A stretch of DNA of 64,000 nt from Paenibacillus sp. (GCF_031177825.1 NZ_JAPSKE010000005.1:62001-126000); one strand, 5' to 3'; shown: positions 9,401 to 18,550, counted from the first letter of the stretch. Numbers and translations are program-made. Notes: generated by a model not told the origin, from the sequence alone.

Positions 9401-11093
9401 CGCCCTTCGGCGTCGAATACCACTGCAAATCCAATGTCGGCGGCGCAAGGATCGGCTCGACCGCGATCGACGCTTTCCCGAATTTCGGACCGCCGCCCGC
9501 AACCCCGCCGACCTTAAATACGAATTCGTCGGGACCGGTATAATTGCGCGTCGGATAATACCGGAAGCTGCCGTCCGGCTCGACCGTCACCGTGCCGTGC
9601 CGCGGATCGATCGCCTTCTCGAAGACGATCGGCGCGCCGCCGTCGTCCCTCGCCGTCAATCTCCCGGTTAGCTCCCCGTTCTCGACCACCGTCCCTGAAT
9701 AAGGCTCCACGGTCAACGACGGGGACGGATCGATCGTCACGACCGCGTTTCGGGTTTCGTTCGTCTCGAGCGCCGTCGCGGAGACGATCGAATACCCTGC
9801 CGCGTGCGCGGTGACGAGGCCGTTCGCATCCACGGAGACGGCCGCCGGATCGGAAGAACTCCAGCGCACGTTCCGATTCGTAGCGTTCTCCGGCGTAACG
9901 ATCGCCGAGAGCTGTGCCGTGCCGCCTGCGCCTAGCTCGACATAGTCGGGGGCCAGCGTAAAGCTCTCGACCGGGATGTGCTCCTGGATGGAGAAGTCGT
10001 CGAACCATACGGTCCCCGTGGAATTTTCCAGGAACGCCTCCACCTTCGTGACCGGAGCGGAAGGGTTGTCCGTCGTATCCGGCAGACCGACGACCCGGCT
10101 GAAATACGTCCAGTCCGTCGTGCCGCGGAGGTTGTTCGCCAGCTCGACGATCGCGCTTTGCCCGCCGTCCCGTTTATATTGGAAACGCACGTAGGCCGTA
10201 TTGGAGACGTTCTCCGTCTTCACCCAGCCGCTGATCAAGTACGGCTGGCCGATCTTCATCGTGCGAATCTCCTGCACGACGGCGCCGCGGCTGACGGTCG
10301 GCGGCGCGCCGTCGATGCGTACCGACCTCGAACCGCTTCGGTACGTCTCCGAATCGACGGCGAACGCCGGATTGCCGCTCGCCTTCCAAGCGGAAGCATG
10401 AGCGGGACCGATCCCGTTCGTCCATCCGCTCGAAGCCTGCACCGCCTCGAAGCCGCCGTTCGGCAGCAGATTGCCAGTCGGCGCTTCATCCGGAACGACC
10501 TCGAACAGCTTCAGGTCGTCGTACCAGACGGAGCCGGTAGTGTTCTCCAGGAAGCCCTCGAAGCTGAACTTGACGGCGCCTGCCGGAATCGTAAACTCCT
10601 TCCGGATCGACGTCCAATCGTTCGTTCCTCGAAGCGACGTCGTGTAGTTCAGTGCCCCGATCCTGGACCCGGAGCCATTGAGAAATTGGTAGCGGCCGTA
10701 CGCTTGCCCGTTCTCGATCAGCCCTTCGGTCTTCTGCCAAAACTGGAGAACGAACGACTTCCCTTCCTGCCCGGGCGCAAGATCCACGACTTGCTTCGCC
10801 GAGCCGCGGCTGACGGCATCGGCGCTGATCCGGAACGATCTCGTCCCTTCCTTGTAGACCGAGTCGGTCACGCTGAACGCGGGCGTCCCCGAATACCGGA
10901 TCGCATCCCAGCCCGGCGCGCTCCCGTTCTCGTGCGCGGTCTCGAAGCCGCCGTTGGCGAATAAATTCCCTCCCTCCGCCGCTTGCGCGTACTCTGCCGA
11001 ACCGACGGCCGCCGACAGGCTCGGGATCGCCAAGCAAATCGACAGCCACAAGGCTACACTCTTCCTCAAGGCTCGTAACGCTGCTGCGCTCAT
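6408..11093 (-). CDS. Secreted modular heparinase II/III-type polysaccharide lyase (1561 aa)
   Basis: The chosen ATG at 11093 has GGGAGGAT 7 bases upstream; an in-frame ATG at 11138 has no such site. Order of parts: signal peptide (cleavage near A-Q-A-A, about 38); two carbohydrate-binding-like modules, each opening N-L-x-x-N-G-G-F-E (about 43-185 and 195-355); a bacterial Ig-like (Big2) domain (about 365-450); cadherin/Ig-type repeats (about 455-640); an alpha-helical toroid and heparinase C-terminal domain (about 650-1200); an F5/8 type C discoidin module (about 1310-1450, D-G-D-L-F-T-R-W-T); and a last Ig-like domain. Candidate catalytic residues are the Tyr in S-Y-F-Q-Y-G and the His in L-S-H-N-D-L-D-A-G-T-F. 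Together with GH88 this indicates degradation of a uronic-acid-containing polysaccharide such as a glycosaminoglycan. The exact substrate is unknown. Confidence 0.9.
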   Translation of the reverse strand: MSAAALRALRKSVALWLSICLAIPSLSAAVGSAEYAQAAEGGNLFANGGFETAHENGSAPGWDAIRYSGTPAFSVTDSVYKEGTRSFRISADAVSRGSAKQVVDLAPGQEGKSFVLQFWQKTEGLIENGQAYGRYQFLNGSGSRIGALNYTTSLRGTNDWTSIRKEFTIPAGAVKFSFEGFLENTTGSVWYDDLKLFEVVPDEAPTGNLLPNGGFEAVQASSGWTNGIGPAHASAWKASGNPAFAVDSETYRSGSRSVRIDGAPPTVSRGAVVQEIRTMKIGQPYLISGWVKTENVSNTAYVRFQYKRDGGQSAIVELANNLRGTTDWTYFSRVVGLPDTTDNPSAPVTKVEAFLENSTGTVWFDDFSIQEHIPVESFTLAPDYVELGAGGTAQLSAIVTPENATNRNVRWSSSDPAAVSVDANGLVTAHAAGYSIVSATALETNETRNAVVTIDPSPSLTVEPYSGTVVENGELTGRLTARDDGGAPIVFEKAIDPRHGTVTVEPDGSFRYYPTRNYTGPDEFVFKVGGVAGGGPKFGKASIAVEPILAPPTLDLQWYSTPKGATLTGKLGKVVRPSAEAVVWTKSGSSETQGELVVQPDGTFVYTPAPGFTGYDTLHVTATAANGLSTEAKAKVFVVPEAADFAADLNDAALGNVHPRVVADAEDFAYARSLIGTDPYMTEWFERLVRGTAPFLEAEDNGFNTNQLLNAALLFQLTGDKTYADRAIEHLQYMATIPESAWPGRTNSMLSLTYIAYTTGLAYDWLYHEMTPEQRRVVEETVSEHIFSHALGWYRGQFNITDTNNINLVNNGSYGVLALALLNEDGEQIRAEANEALQGAYRKLQIVLRHLTEDGSWPEGPSYFQYGTMPLFLFMSAMHSSLGTDYGLSELEGMEAFGAYPVYLRGPEGTFNFGDGDILETYPQSLWLADFYGKPEYASLAGELYRDQGLYSPLYLLFYKPGMFDVWPSSPDRTFSGIEAIAMRSGWNDPNAAYAAMRGLNETMLSHNDLDAGTFVFDALGERWALDLGNENYNLPGFWQYAEGTRWTYYRKGTQGHNTVVINPLSNPVHMQDYDAPALLVRSESKPRGAYGVLDLTERYPNDAVSFKRGMMLTADRSQLILQDEIRLKGPSDIYWFMHTGATISILEGGRAAILTKNDKKLYVKMVEAPAGAVFSEMKAEPLPGTPNPEGQSANRGVRKLAVHMTNASEANLSVWMAPLYEEDPLPLSAPGFTPLDAWSIPDGELPVRPALPTASSISANGVPIEGFDPRRTYYEVVFPFEETVVPRVEAASASDLTVVEATELPGRTFVYVTDPANPSLKNRYTVAFVRGPIVGDPPDVNRWPVVGATASSAPQANLGYTPEKTLDGDLFTRWTSEGEHWIQYDLGEAREVGAVSIAFFSGDVRKAYFSISTSLDGIQWNAAYADGVSSGVTAEPEVFHFDGTEARYVRITGYGNSTSRWNNITEVGIFRPTPISVRADVPAVWKPGEQHALSALLRYADGSLTVAENATFASSDETVLSVKDGDKALGKKPGTAELTVTDHEYGLTRTMTIEVRTPKP

Positions 11094-11203
11094 CCGTCCA
11101 TCCTCCCTCTCGCGTGAATGTGCTTTCAACACCCACACTATAAAGGAAAAGGAAGCGCACGGAACACTATCTATCCTTATCCTCGGCTATCCATTGCCAA
11201 GGT

Positions 11204-13507
11204 TTACGCGTTCTTGCTCTCGGCCCCGCGGATCATCTCCCGATATTTCCCCGGCGTAATGCCTTCCAGCTTCTTAAATACGCGGATGAAGCCGATATCG
11301 TTCGCGTACCCGATGTGCTGCGCGATTTGCATCATCGTGAGATTCGTCTCGGCGAGCAGCTTCTTCGCCACCTGCATCCGGCTGTCTACGATGAATTCGT
11401 TCAGATTCACCCGGTTTTGCTTCTTGAAGAAGCCGGAGATGTATTGCGGCGCCATGCCGAAGTGATCCGCGATCGAGGTTAAGCTAAGATTGTTGTCCAG
11501 GACGCGCTCGCCGATATACCGCTTGATCCGCTCGTTCAGCAGGTCGCCTTGATCGGTTCGCGCGCCGTTGACGTTGCTGCATATCAATCGGCAAAGCTCT
11601 TTCGTCTTCTGCAGCATCTCTTGCACCGAAGTATTGTCCATAATATAACGAATCGGATCGATGCCTTGCAGCAGCTCCTTGCCGTCCAGCTTCAAGGCGT
11701 TCAACACCTTGATTACCGTGCTGAGCAAGTCGATCGCCAGAAACTTGCCCATCTCCGACGTCAGCTCGCCGGATACGACGTTAAGCTCGTACAGTTCGTC
11801 CAACAGGCGTTCCGCTTGCTCGGATTCCCCGCCCTTCAAGAAGTTCGCGAGCCGAATTTCGGCTTCCAACGGATATTGATAGTAGCCGTCCTTGATTTCC
11901 TTCGTTTGATCGTAATAGATAATGGAGCCGACGCCGTGAATGATCCGATAGTCGAGCGCGCTTAACGCTTCGCGATATCCCCGTTCGAAGCCTTGAATCC
12001 CCGGATGAATCGAGCTGGAAGCGATCGAGATTTGCATCCGGAACCGTTCGGTCGTGATTTCCTTCAGATCGGCGATCATCCCGTCTCGGAGGCGTCTTGC
12101 CTCTTCCTCCGAATCCGCTAAATTCAGCAGCAGCGCCAGCTGATTGCGTTCCGTCTCCACGACGTACCCGTTCCCGTCGATCAGGCCGCTGCTGAGATTG
12201 ACGAGCACGAACCGGACGAGCGCCCATTCTTCTTCGCTGTCCTCTCTTCGAAACTCGCTGGAATCGTCGCAGGTGACGAGGACGACGCAGTTCAGCTTAT
12301 GGGGAAGGTGGAGCCCCATGAAATCTATGGAGCTTTGTTCGATTTGGCTCGGCTCCGTCTGCCCGTTCAGCAGCCGGGTGAGGAAATGCGCGCGAACGAC
12401 GGGCGCATGGTCCGCGAGCCGGTGCATCATTTCTTCCCGCTCCGCCAGGTTGCGCGCGATCGAAGATTTAATGAACTCGTATTCGTTGGAAACCGGCGGG
12501 GAACGTTCGGCGTTCCCGCTCAACAACGCGCTGACCATATCCCGAATCGGACCGTAGCTGCGGTAAGCCATCCAGTAGGCCGCCGCGGTGCCGATCAGCA
12601 GCACGACGATCAACATCGTCACGACCCAGTTCGTGATCTCGTTAATGCGCTGCAGCACGACTTCCTTCGGGATGAGCGAGATATATTTCCAACCGTTCAC
12701 CCCGTGGGTGTACGACAGCATCATGTCTTGTCCGCTATGCTGGAACGAGAGGTAACCGGACGCAGGCGCGCCGGTCGGAAGTCCGTCCGGCAGCGCGCGC
12801 TGCCCCGTCGTCGATAAGATGACCCGCCCGGATTCGTCCACGATATACATGGACGCGCTATTCGCCCATTCGATCTGCTTCAGGAGCGCGAAGATGTGCT
12901 GTTCCTCGATCAGCATCACCAGCGTGGCCCGGACATTGTTGATTTCTCCGAGAGGCAGCGTCGTCGCGGTAGCGATTACATTTCTTTGGGACATCGTGCT
13001 CGATACCGCGGACTCGGAAGGCCAGAACGTCTTGAAGTGGTAGCCCGTGAGCAGCTTCTCCTTCACTTCTTCCGCCGTGTAGCCGCCATAGGGGGAAATC
13101 TTATCGAAATACGTTTGCGTATCCGTCTTGAGCGTAGGGGAGAGGATCATGTCCCGGTTTCGGTAATGGATATAAAATTCGCCGATCAAGCCGGTGCCGA
13201 AACGGAGGGTTTTCAGGGCCGCGACCGCTTCGGAATACTCCAAATACCGCTCGCCGTCGTTCAAATTCCATAACGCTTGGAGCTTCGGATGCGACGCGAT
13301 TTGGATCGTCAACCGGTCGATATCCTGCATCTGGCCGTCGACGACTTGCCTGACCTGCTCCAGCATCGCCAGATTGGATCGGTTCGCGTTCTCCACCATC
13401 GTGCTCTTAATGTTCGAATAGAGAAACACGGAGATCGTTACCGGGATCAATAAAATGAGAAGGTAAGATAACCACAATGTCCAGAAGACGTTCTTCCGTC
13501 GTCTCAT
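11204..13507 (-). CDS. Membrane-bound AraC-family sensor-regulator of the lyase locus
   Basis: This 767-residue regulator has a transmembrane helix at about 12-32, an extracytoplasmic sensor region (about 33-290, Cache-like), a second helix at about 290-312, and a C-terminal AraC double helix-turn-helix (about 660-760; L-T-S-I-A-D-H-F-G-M-A-P-Q-Y-I-S-G-F-F-K-K, then M-Q-I-A-Q-H-I-G-Y-A-N-D-I-G-F-I-R-V-F-K-K). Such one-component proteins of the YesN/YtdP type sense extracellular oligosaccharides and activate the neighbouring importer genes. It lies between the lyase/GH88 genes (same strand) and the divergent importer (13789..17354). Paired repeats at 13631..13662 are a likely target. Confidence 0.92.
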   Translation of the reverse strand: MRRRKNVFWTLWLSYLLILLIPVTISVFLYSNIKSTMVENANRSNLAMLEQVRQVVDGQMQDIDRLTIQIASHPKLQALWNLNDGERYLEYSEAVAALKTLRFGTGLIGEFYIHYRNRDMILSPTLKTDTQTYFDKISPYGGYTAEEVKEKLLTGYHFKTFWPSESAVSSTMSQRNVIATATTLPLGEINNVRATLVMLIEEQHIFALLKQIEWANSASMYIVDESGRVILSTTGQRALPDGLPTGAPASGYLSFQHSGQDMMLSYTHGVNGWKYISLIPKEVVLQRINEITNWVVTMLIVVLLIGTAAAYWMAYRSYGPIRDMVSALLSGNAERSPPVSNEYEFIKSSIARNLAEREEMMHRLADHAPVVRAHFLTRLLNGQTEPSQIEQSSIDFMGLHLPHKLNCVVLVTCDDSSEFRREDSEEEWALVRFVLVNLSSGLIDGNGYVVETERNQLALLLNLADSEEEARRLRDGMIADLKEITTERFRMQISIASSSIHPGIQGFERGYREALSALDYRIIHGVGSIIYYDQTKEIKDGYYQYPLEAEIRLANFLKGGESEQAERLLDELYELNVVSGELTSEMGKFLAIDLLSTVIKVLNALKLDGKELLQGIDPIRYIMDNTSVQEMLQKTKELCRLICSNVNGARTDQGDLLNERIKRYIGERVLDNNLSLTSIADHFGMAPQYISGFFKKQNRVNLNEFIVDSRMQVAKKLLAETNLTMMQIAQHIGYANDIGFIRVFKKLEGITPGKYREMIRGAESKNA

Positions 13508-13630
13508 CCCACCGCCCCCTCATCTTGCTTTTCGTTCATGCTACCACAAGTTGCACCCTCGCTCAACGAACTTCCTGCTTGGGAACGGCCGGAAACCGGG
13601 GCTTCCGTCGAAAAGATAGTTGATGTGAAA

Positions 13631-13710
13631 ATCGGATTGTTCGAAAATGAAGATCGGACAGTGCCGCCGCGGATCAGGCTATGGGCACGCCTCTCTCCCG
13701 CTACTATACT
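13631..13710 (+). promoter_or_regulatory. Importer promoter with direct repeats for an AraC-type regulator
   Basis: Two direct repeats (ATCGGATTGT at 13631 and ATCGGACAGT at 13653) are 22 bp apart, two helical turns, as expected for a dimeric AraC protein on one DNA face. Downstream is a plausible promoter: TGGGCA (13682-13687), 17 bp, TATACT (13705-13710), placing the transcript start about 70 bp before the binding-protein gene. Inferred from sequence only. Confidence 0.5.
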
Positions 13711-13788
13711 CAAGAGGCGGACGCGGAAAGAACGGTTCGCCGCAAATTAAAAAAAACGATGATTTATGATTAGGAGGGTCTGCGGAAC

Positions 13789-15444
13789 ATGGACATGAAC
13801 AATTGGAAGTCGCTGTCGCGCACATCGGTCGGCATCATGATTACGGCTTTACTTGTGGTCGGCTGCAACACCTCGGGCACCGCGCCGGAGGAGCCGGCCG
13901 CGGAGAACGCGGGAACCGGCGGGGCCGGACAGACGGACGCGAATCAAGGCGATGCGGCCGAGGAAGTCGGTTACCCGAGCGAAATTACGTATTGGGTGCA
14001 GTTAAACCCGAACGTGGCCGCGACGATGAAAGATTACGGCGAAATCGCCGCTTATAAGAAGGTAGCCGAAATAACGGGCACCAAGGTCACGTTCCAACAC
14101 CCGCCGGTAGGTCAGGAGAAGGATCAGTTCAACCTGATGATCGCTTCCGGCGAGCTTCCCGACGTCATCGAATATCCTTGGGCGACCGCTCCTAAGGGAG
14201 CCGACAGCTTAATTAAGGAAGGCCGCATCCTTCGCTTGAACGAGCTGATCGCCGAGCACGCGCCGAATTTAACGAAAGTGCTGGACGAAAATCCGGAGTA
14301 CCGGAAGATGGTAACGACGGACGAGGGCAATATTTACGTCATGCCGTTCATCATGGGCGATCCGTCCTTGTCGGTCGTCCACGGGCCGATCGTTCGGGAG
14401 GATTGGCTGAAGAAGCTCGGTCTCGAGCAGCCGACGACGATCGCGGAATGGGAAGCGATGCTGACCGCGTTCCGGGACGGCGACCCGAACGGCAACGGCC
14501 AGAAGGACGAAATCCCGTTCCTCTTCAGCATCAACGACATCGACTTAGACCATCTGTTCGTAGGCGCTTGGGGCATTACGCAGGATTTCTATCAAGAGAA
14601 CGGCACGGTGAAATACGGTCCGATTCAACCGGAATTTAAAGAATACTTAGCTACCTTGGCGAAGTGGTTCGGCGAAGGACTGATCGATCCGGACTTCGCG
14701 ACGACGGACGGCAAGCTGAAGGACGCGAAGGTGACGGGCAATCAATTGGGCGCCTTCACCGGTTATCCGGGCAGCAGCATCGGCCGTTACATCGATCTCA
14801 TGAAGGAAAACCCGGAATTTTCCTTGGTCGGTCCGACGTACCCGGCGCTGGAAGAGAGCGGTTACGCAATGGGCAACTATTCGTATCCGTTCTCCGGCAT
14901 CGGCGCGGCGGTATCGGCTACGGCGGACAATCCGGAGCAAATCGTGAAGTGGCTCGATTATAAATACAGCGAAGAAGGCCATTTCCTGTTCAACTTCGGC
15001 ATCGAAGGCGAAAGCTACACGATGGTCGACGGATACCCGACATATACGGATGCGATCTTGAAAAATCCGGACGGACTCCCGATTACGCAAGCGATGGCGA
15101 AATATTTCACGGCGAACTGGAGCGGCCCGTTCATTCAGGATAAGCGGTATATGGAGCAGTACTACCAGCTGGACCAACAGAAGCAAGCGAACAAAAACTG
15201 GTCCCAAGCCGATCACTCGAAGCAGCTGCCGCCGCTTACGCTGACGGCCGACGAAAGCTCGAAGACGGCTTCCATCATGAACGACGTCAAGACGTACCGC
15301 GACGAAATGATCAATCGATTCATTATGGGCGCGGAGCCGATCGACAACTTCGACAAATTCGTTTCGACGATCGAAAGCATGGGCATTCAGGAAGCGATCG
15401 CCGCGCGCCAAGCCGCGCTCGAGAGGTATAACGCTCGGAAGTAA
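13789..15444 (+). CDS. Extracellular solute-binding lipoprotein of a carbohydrate ABC importer (LplA-like)
   Basis: TAGGAGGGT lies before the ATG. The signal peptide ends in lipobox L-L-V-V-G-C, followed by a low-complexity A/E/G linker and a large periplasmic-binding fold of about 500 residues. The family (LplA/YtcQ type) captures oligosaccharides for the two permeases encoded directly downstream. Its place opposite the lyase and GH88 genes suggests unsaturated uronic-acid oligosaccharides as ligand. No ATPase gene is present; a shared MsmX-type ATPase elsewhere is expected. Confidence 0.93.
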   Translation: MDMNNWKSLSRTSVGIMITALLVVGCNTSGTAPEEPAAENAGTGGAGQTDANQGDAAEEVGYPSEITYWVQLNPNVAATMKDYGEIAAYKKVAEITGTKVTFQHPPVGQEKDQFNLMIASGELPDVIEYPWATAPKGADSLIKEGRILRLNELIAEHAPNLTKVLDENPEYRKMVTTDEGNIYVMPFIMGDPSLSVVHGPIVREDWLKKLGLEQPTTIAEWEAMLTAFRDGDPNGNGQKDEIPFLFSINDIDLDHLFVGAWGITQDFYQENGTVKYGPIQPEFKEYLATLAKWFGEGLIDPDFATTDGKLKDAKVTGNQLGAFTGYPGSSIGRYIDLMKENPEFSLVGPTYPALEESGYAMGNYSYPFSGIGAAVSATADNPEQIVKWLDYKYSEEGHFLFNFGIEGESYTMVDGYPTYTDAILKNPDGLPITQAMAKYFTANWSGPFIQDKRYMEQYYQLDQQKQANKNWSQADHSKQLPPLTLTADESSKTASIMNDVKTYRDEMINRFIMGAEPIDNFDKFVSTIESMGIQEAIAARQAALERYNARK

Positions 15445-15495
15445 TCGCCCGAAGCGGTATCCGCATCCATCACCCCAACACAGGAGGGATCTACC

Positions 15496-16458
15496 ATGTC
15501 CTTGATGCCGAGAAGAAAATCAGGTCCCCCTGTGACGGGGGTCGATAAGAACGCGTTCTCGTACCGCGCGTTCCGCGACCTGAAATTAAATAAATACATT
15601 TACGTCATGCTGGTTCCGGTCATCGCGTATTACGTCGTCTTCCTATACGGACCGATGTACGGCTTGCAGATCGCTTTCAAGGATTATTCGGCCGGAGCGG
15701 GCATGTGGAACAGCCCCTGGGTCGGCTTCAAACATTTCGAAAGCTTCTTCGAAAGCTATTATTTCTGGCGTCTGCTGCGGAATACGGTGCTGCTGAGCCT
15801 CTACGAGCTCGTCTTCGCTTTCCCCGCGTCCATTATTCTTGCGCTACTATTGAACGAGCTGCGGAGCAATCGATTTAAGCGAATGGTGCAGACGGTGACG
15901 TACATGCCCCATTTCATCTCCATCGTCGTCATCTCCGGCATGCTGGTCGACTTCTTGTCGCGCGACGGATTGATCAATAACGTCATCGCCATGTTCGGCT
16001 TCGAACGAACGGCCTTCCTCGGCGAAGCCGGGTGGTTCCGCTCGATCTATATTTCCTCGAACATCTGGCAGAGCGTCGGCTGGGGGTCCATCATTTACTT
16101 GTCCGCCATGTCGAGCATCGATCCTTCGCTCTACGAAGCGGCCCGAGTGGACGGAGCGAACCGGTGGAAGCAGACGCTTCACGTGACGATTCCCGGCATC
16201 ATGCCGACGATCGTCATCCTGCTCATTCTGCAGATCGGAAGCTTCATGACGGTCGGAACGGAGAAAATTCTTCTCCTCTACAATCCGACGACGTACGAAA
16301 CCGCCGACGTCATCGGGACGTTCCTGTACCGGAAGGGGATCTTGGAGGCGGATTACAGCTACAGCGCGGCGGTCGGCTTGTTCAACTCCGTCATCAACTT
16401 CGCGTTACTGGTTCTGGCCAATGCCGCCAGCAAGAAATCCGGAAACAATCTGTGGTAA
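15496..16458 (+). CDS. Sugar ABC transporter permease, LplB/YteP type
   Basis: This 320-residue integral membrane protein has six predicted helices and the EAA loop Y-E-A-A-R-V-D-G-A-N-R-W (about 214-225) that contacts the ATPase. An AGGAGG site precedes the ATG. It follows the binding-protein gene by 51 bp and precedes the second permease by 14 bp, so the three form one operon. Confidence 0.93.
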   Translation: MSLMPRRKSGPPVTGVDKNAFSYRAFRDLKLNKYIYVMLVPVIAYYVVFLYGPMYGLQIAFKDYSAGAGMWNSPWVGFKHFESFFESYYFWRLLRNTVLLSLYELVFAFPASIILALLLNELRSNRFKRMVQTVTYMPHFISIVVISGMLVDFLSRDGLINNVIAMFGFERTAFLGEAGWFRSIYISSNIWQSVGWGSIIYLSAMSSIDPSLYEAARVDGANRWKQTLHVTIPGIMPTIVILLILQIGSFMTVGTEKILLLYNPTTYETADVIGTFLYRKGILEADYSYSAAVGLFNSVINFALLVLANAASKKSGNNLW

Positions 16459-16472
16459 AGGAGCAGGCGACC

Positions 16473-17354
16473 ATGACGTTAAAAAGAAGCTTTGGCGAAC
16501 GGCTATTCGACGTCGGCAATGTTCTGGCCCTGTCTCTGCTGACATTAGTTACGGCATATCCGTTCCTGTACGTGTTGTTCGCGTCCGTAAGCGACGCCCA
16601 AGCGGTCGTGCAAACGCGCGGACTGTTGTTATATCCGAAGGGCTTCAGCTTCGAAGCCTACAAGCTCGTATTCATGAATCCTTCGATCCTGACGGGCTAC
16701 GCGAACACCTTGTTCATCGTAGTCATCGGAACCGCCTTGAACCTGGTCATGACCGCCTTCGGGGCGTATGCGCTGTCCCGACAGAACGTCATGTGGAAAA
16801 ATCCGATCATGTTCGGGATCGTCTTCACGATGTTCTTTAACGGAGGCTTGATACCGACCTTCCTGCTCGTGAACGACATCGGCCTGCTGGATTCGCGATG
16901 GGCTTTGATTTTACCGGTGGCGATGAGCGCCTATAACTTGGTCATTATGCGGACGGCGTTCCAAGGCGTCCCCGTCAGCCTCGAGGAATCCGCCAAGCTG
17001 GACGGGGCCAACGATTTCACCGTACTGTTCCGCATCTTCATCCCGCTGTCCATGCCGGTCATCGCCGTCATGATCTTGTTTTACGGCGTCGCCCATTGGA
17101 ATTCCTGGTTTAACGCGATGATTTACATCCGAACGAGAGAGCTGTACCCGCTCCAGCTGATCCTAAGAGAAATTCTCATTACCAACAGCACGGATTCGAT
17201 GATGACCGCCGTCGGCGGCGGCGACCGCATGCCCGTCGGGGAGACGATCAAGTACGCGACGATCATCGTATCCACGATTCCGGTGCTGTGCTTGTATCCG
17301 TTCTTGCAGAAGTATTTCGTGAAGGGCGTTATGATCGGCGCGATCAAAGGGTAA
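16473..17354 (+). CDS. Carbohydrate ABC transporter permease, LplC/YtcP type
   Basis: The start at 16473 is set by AAAGGAG upstream and by the usual N-terminus of the family; the same open frame extends further upstream, but only through the first permease gene. The 293-residue protein has six helices and the EAA-type loop E-E-S-A-K-L-D-G-A-N-D-F. It forms the heterodimeric membrane channel with the preceding permease. Its last 11 bases overlap the 3' end of the convergent histidine phosphatase gene, leaving no space for a separate terminator. Confidence 0.93.
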   Translation: MTLKRSFGERLFDVGNVLALSLLTLVTAYPFLYVLFASVSDAQAVVQTRGLLLYPKGFSFEAYKLVFMNPSILTGYANTLFIVVIGTALNLVMTAFGAYALSRQNVMWKNPIMFGIVFTMFFNGGLIPTFLLVNDIGLLDSRWALILPVAMSAYNLVIMRTAFQGVPVSLEESAKLDGANDFTVLFRIFIPLSMPVIAVMILFYGVAHWNSWFNAMIYIRTRELYPLQLILREILITNSTDSMMTAVGGGDRMPVGETIKYATIIVSTIPVLCLYPFLQKYFVKGVMIGAIKG

Positions 17355-17883
17355 ACACATACAATTCGCCGTTCCGGGGGTAGGCGAAGCGCGGACCTAG
17401 AAAGCCGCGCTTCGCCAGCTCCTTTTTCATTTCGTACATGAGCGCGCCGTGACTGACGATCAGCACGCTCCGCTCGGGACGGCTCATCGCTTCGTCCAGT
17501 ACGGCCCGGACGCGGCGCTCGGCGGACGCCATCTCCTCCCGGGCGGCGCGGTCGAGCTTCCACGTCAGCCGCGCCCAGACCGCCCACCACCAGAACGGCA
17601 GCCGCAGCTTGCCGGACAGTCCCGGCAGCGGGATTTCCCGCAGCTCCGCGCGCGTCTCGATGCGTCCCGGTTCCGGGAAGAGCAGCTCCGCCGTGCGCAC
17701 CGCCCGCGGCAGGTCGCTCGATACGCACCGCTCCCATGCGATCCCGCGCAGGTCCGTACGGCCCGGTACGATCGGGGCCTCGTCGTATGCGGCGAACCAG
17801 GCCGCCGCCTCGTCGCCGGAGACGAGCCGCTTGCGCGGGTAAGGCAAATCGACGGGGTAATGCCGAACCAGTCCGACGATCAC
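17344..17883 (-). CDS. Histidine phosphatase superfamily protein (phosphoglycerate-mutase-like)
   Basis: The GTG start at 17883 overlaps the stop of the response regulator (GTGA). The 179-residue protein has the family signature in a variant form, L-V-R-H-Y-P-V (usually R-H-G), keeping the phosphorylatable histidine. It also has S-S-D-L-P-R-A-V-R-T-A and the second histidine in I-V-S-H-G-A-L-M. The family removes phosphate from small molecules or proteins through a phospho-histidine intermediate. Translational coupling to a kinase-regulator pair hints at a role in that pathway or its output. This is inference; the substrate is unknown. Confidence 0.85.
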   Translation of the reverse strand: MIVGLVRHYPVDLPYPRKRLVSGDEAAAWFAAYDEAPIVPGRTDLRGIAWERCVSSDLPRAVRTAELLFPEPGRIETRAELREIPLPGLSGKLRLPFWWWAVWARLTWKLDRAAREEMASAERRVRAVLDEAMSRPERSVLIVSHGALMYEMKKELAKRGFLGPRFAYPRNGELYVFTL

Positions 17884-18530
17884 GAGTACAGGTCCTCCGT
17901 CGGCAGGATGCCCAATTGCTTCGCCTTCTTGATGACCTCTACGCGGGAGGTCGCGTGAAGCTTCTGGAACAGCTCGGTCAAGCTGTACTCGAGCGACCGC
18001 TGGCTGATCATGAGCGTCTTCGAGATTTCCTTGTTGCTCTTCCCTTTCGCCAGCTCGCGGAGCAGCTTATCCTCTTCTTGCGTAATCGTCGTCTCTTCGC
18101 GCCCCGGCTCGCCCGAGACGACGATTTCCTGTCGGCGCAGCTGCCTCAGCAGCGCCATCGGCACGATCGCTTCCTTCCGCGCGGCGCACCGTATGGCCTG
18201 AATGAGCTGCTCCCGCGTCGACGTCTTCGCGATGAAGCCGGAGACGCCCGACTCCATCAACAGATTGAAATGCGGCGCGATCTCGAAGCCCGAATAGATA
18301 AGGATGACGGCGTCCGGCACGTATTCGAGCAGCTTGCGCGTCAGATCGGCTCCGTTAATATTCGGCATGTACAAGTCGAGCAGCATGACGTCGAATTTCT
18401 TCAGACGGACCAGGTCGGGCACGCAGTAGACGTCCGTCTCGATCGTAACGTTCATGTCCGGCTCGGATTCGATCAGCATCTTCGTCCCCTCGACCACCGA
18501 ACGATGATCGTCCACCAACAAGATTTCCAT
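17880..18530 (-). CDS. Response regulator, NarL/LuxR family, ComA-like
   Basis: The receiver domain is residues 1-120 (acidic pocket V-D-D, phospho-acceptor Asp in M-L-L-D-L-Y-M-P, S/T in I-Y-S-G, K in I-A-K-T). The C-terminal helix-turn-helix is about residues 145-210. The recognition region S-K/Q-R-S-L-E-Y-S-L-T-E-L-F-Q-K-L is strikingly like Bacillus ComA (R-S-I-E-Y-S-L-T-x-I-F-N-K-L), more so than ordinary NarL proteins (K-T-V-x-x-H). It lies 20 bp downstream of its probable kinase (18551..20929) and overlaps the phosphatase gene. ComA controls competence and quorum responses in Bacillus; the role here may differ. Confidence 0.9.
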   Translation of the reverse strand: MEILLVDDHRSVVEGTKMLIESEPDMNVTIETDVYCVPDLVRLKKFDVMLLDLYMPNINGADLTRKLLEYVPDAVILIYSGFEIAPHFNLLMESGVSGFIAKTSTREQLIQAIRCAARKEAIVPMALLRQLRRQEIVVSGEPGREETTITQEEDKLLRELAKGKSNKEISKTLMISQRSLEYSLTELFQKLHATSRVEVIKKAKQLGILPTEDLYS

Positions 18531-18550
18531 AGCTCTAACTCCTTCGTGCG

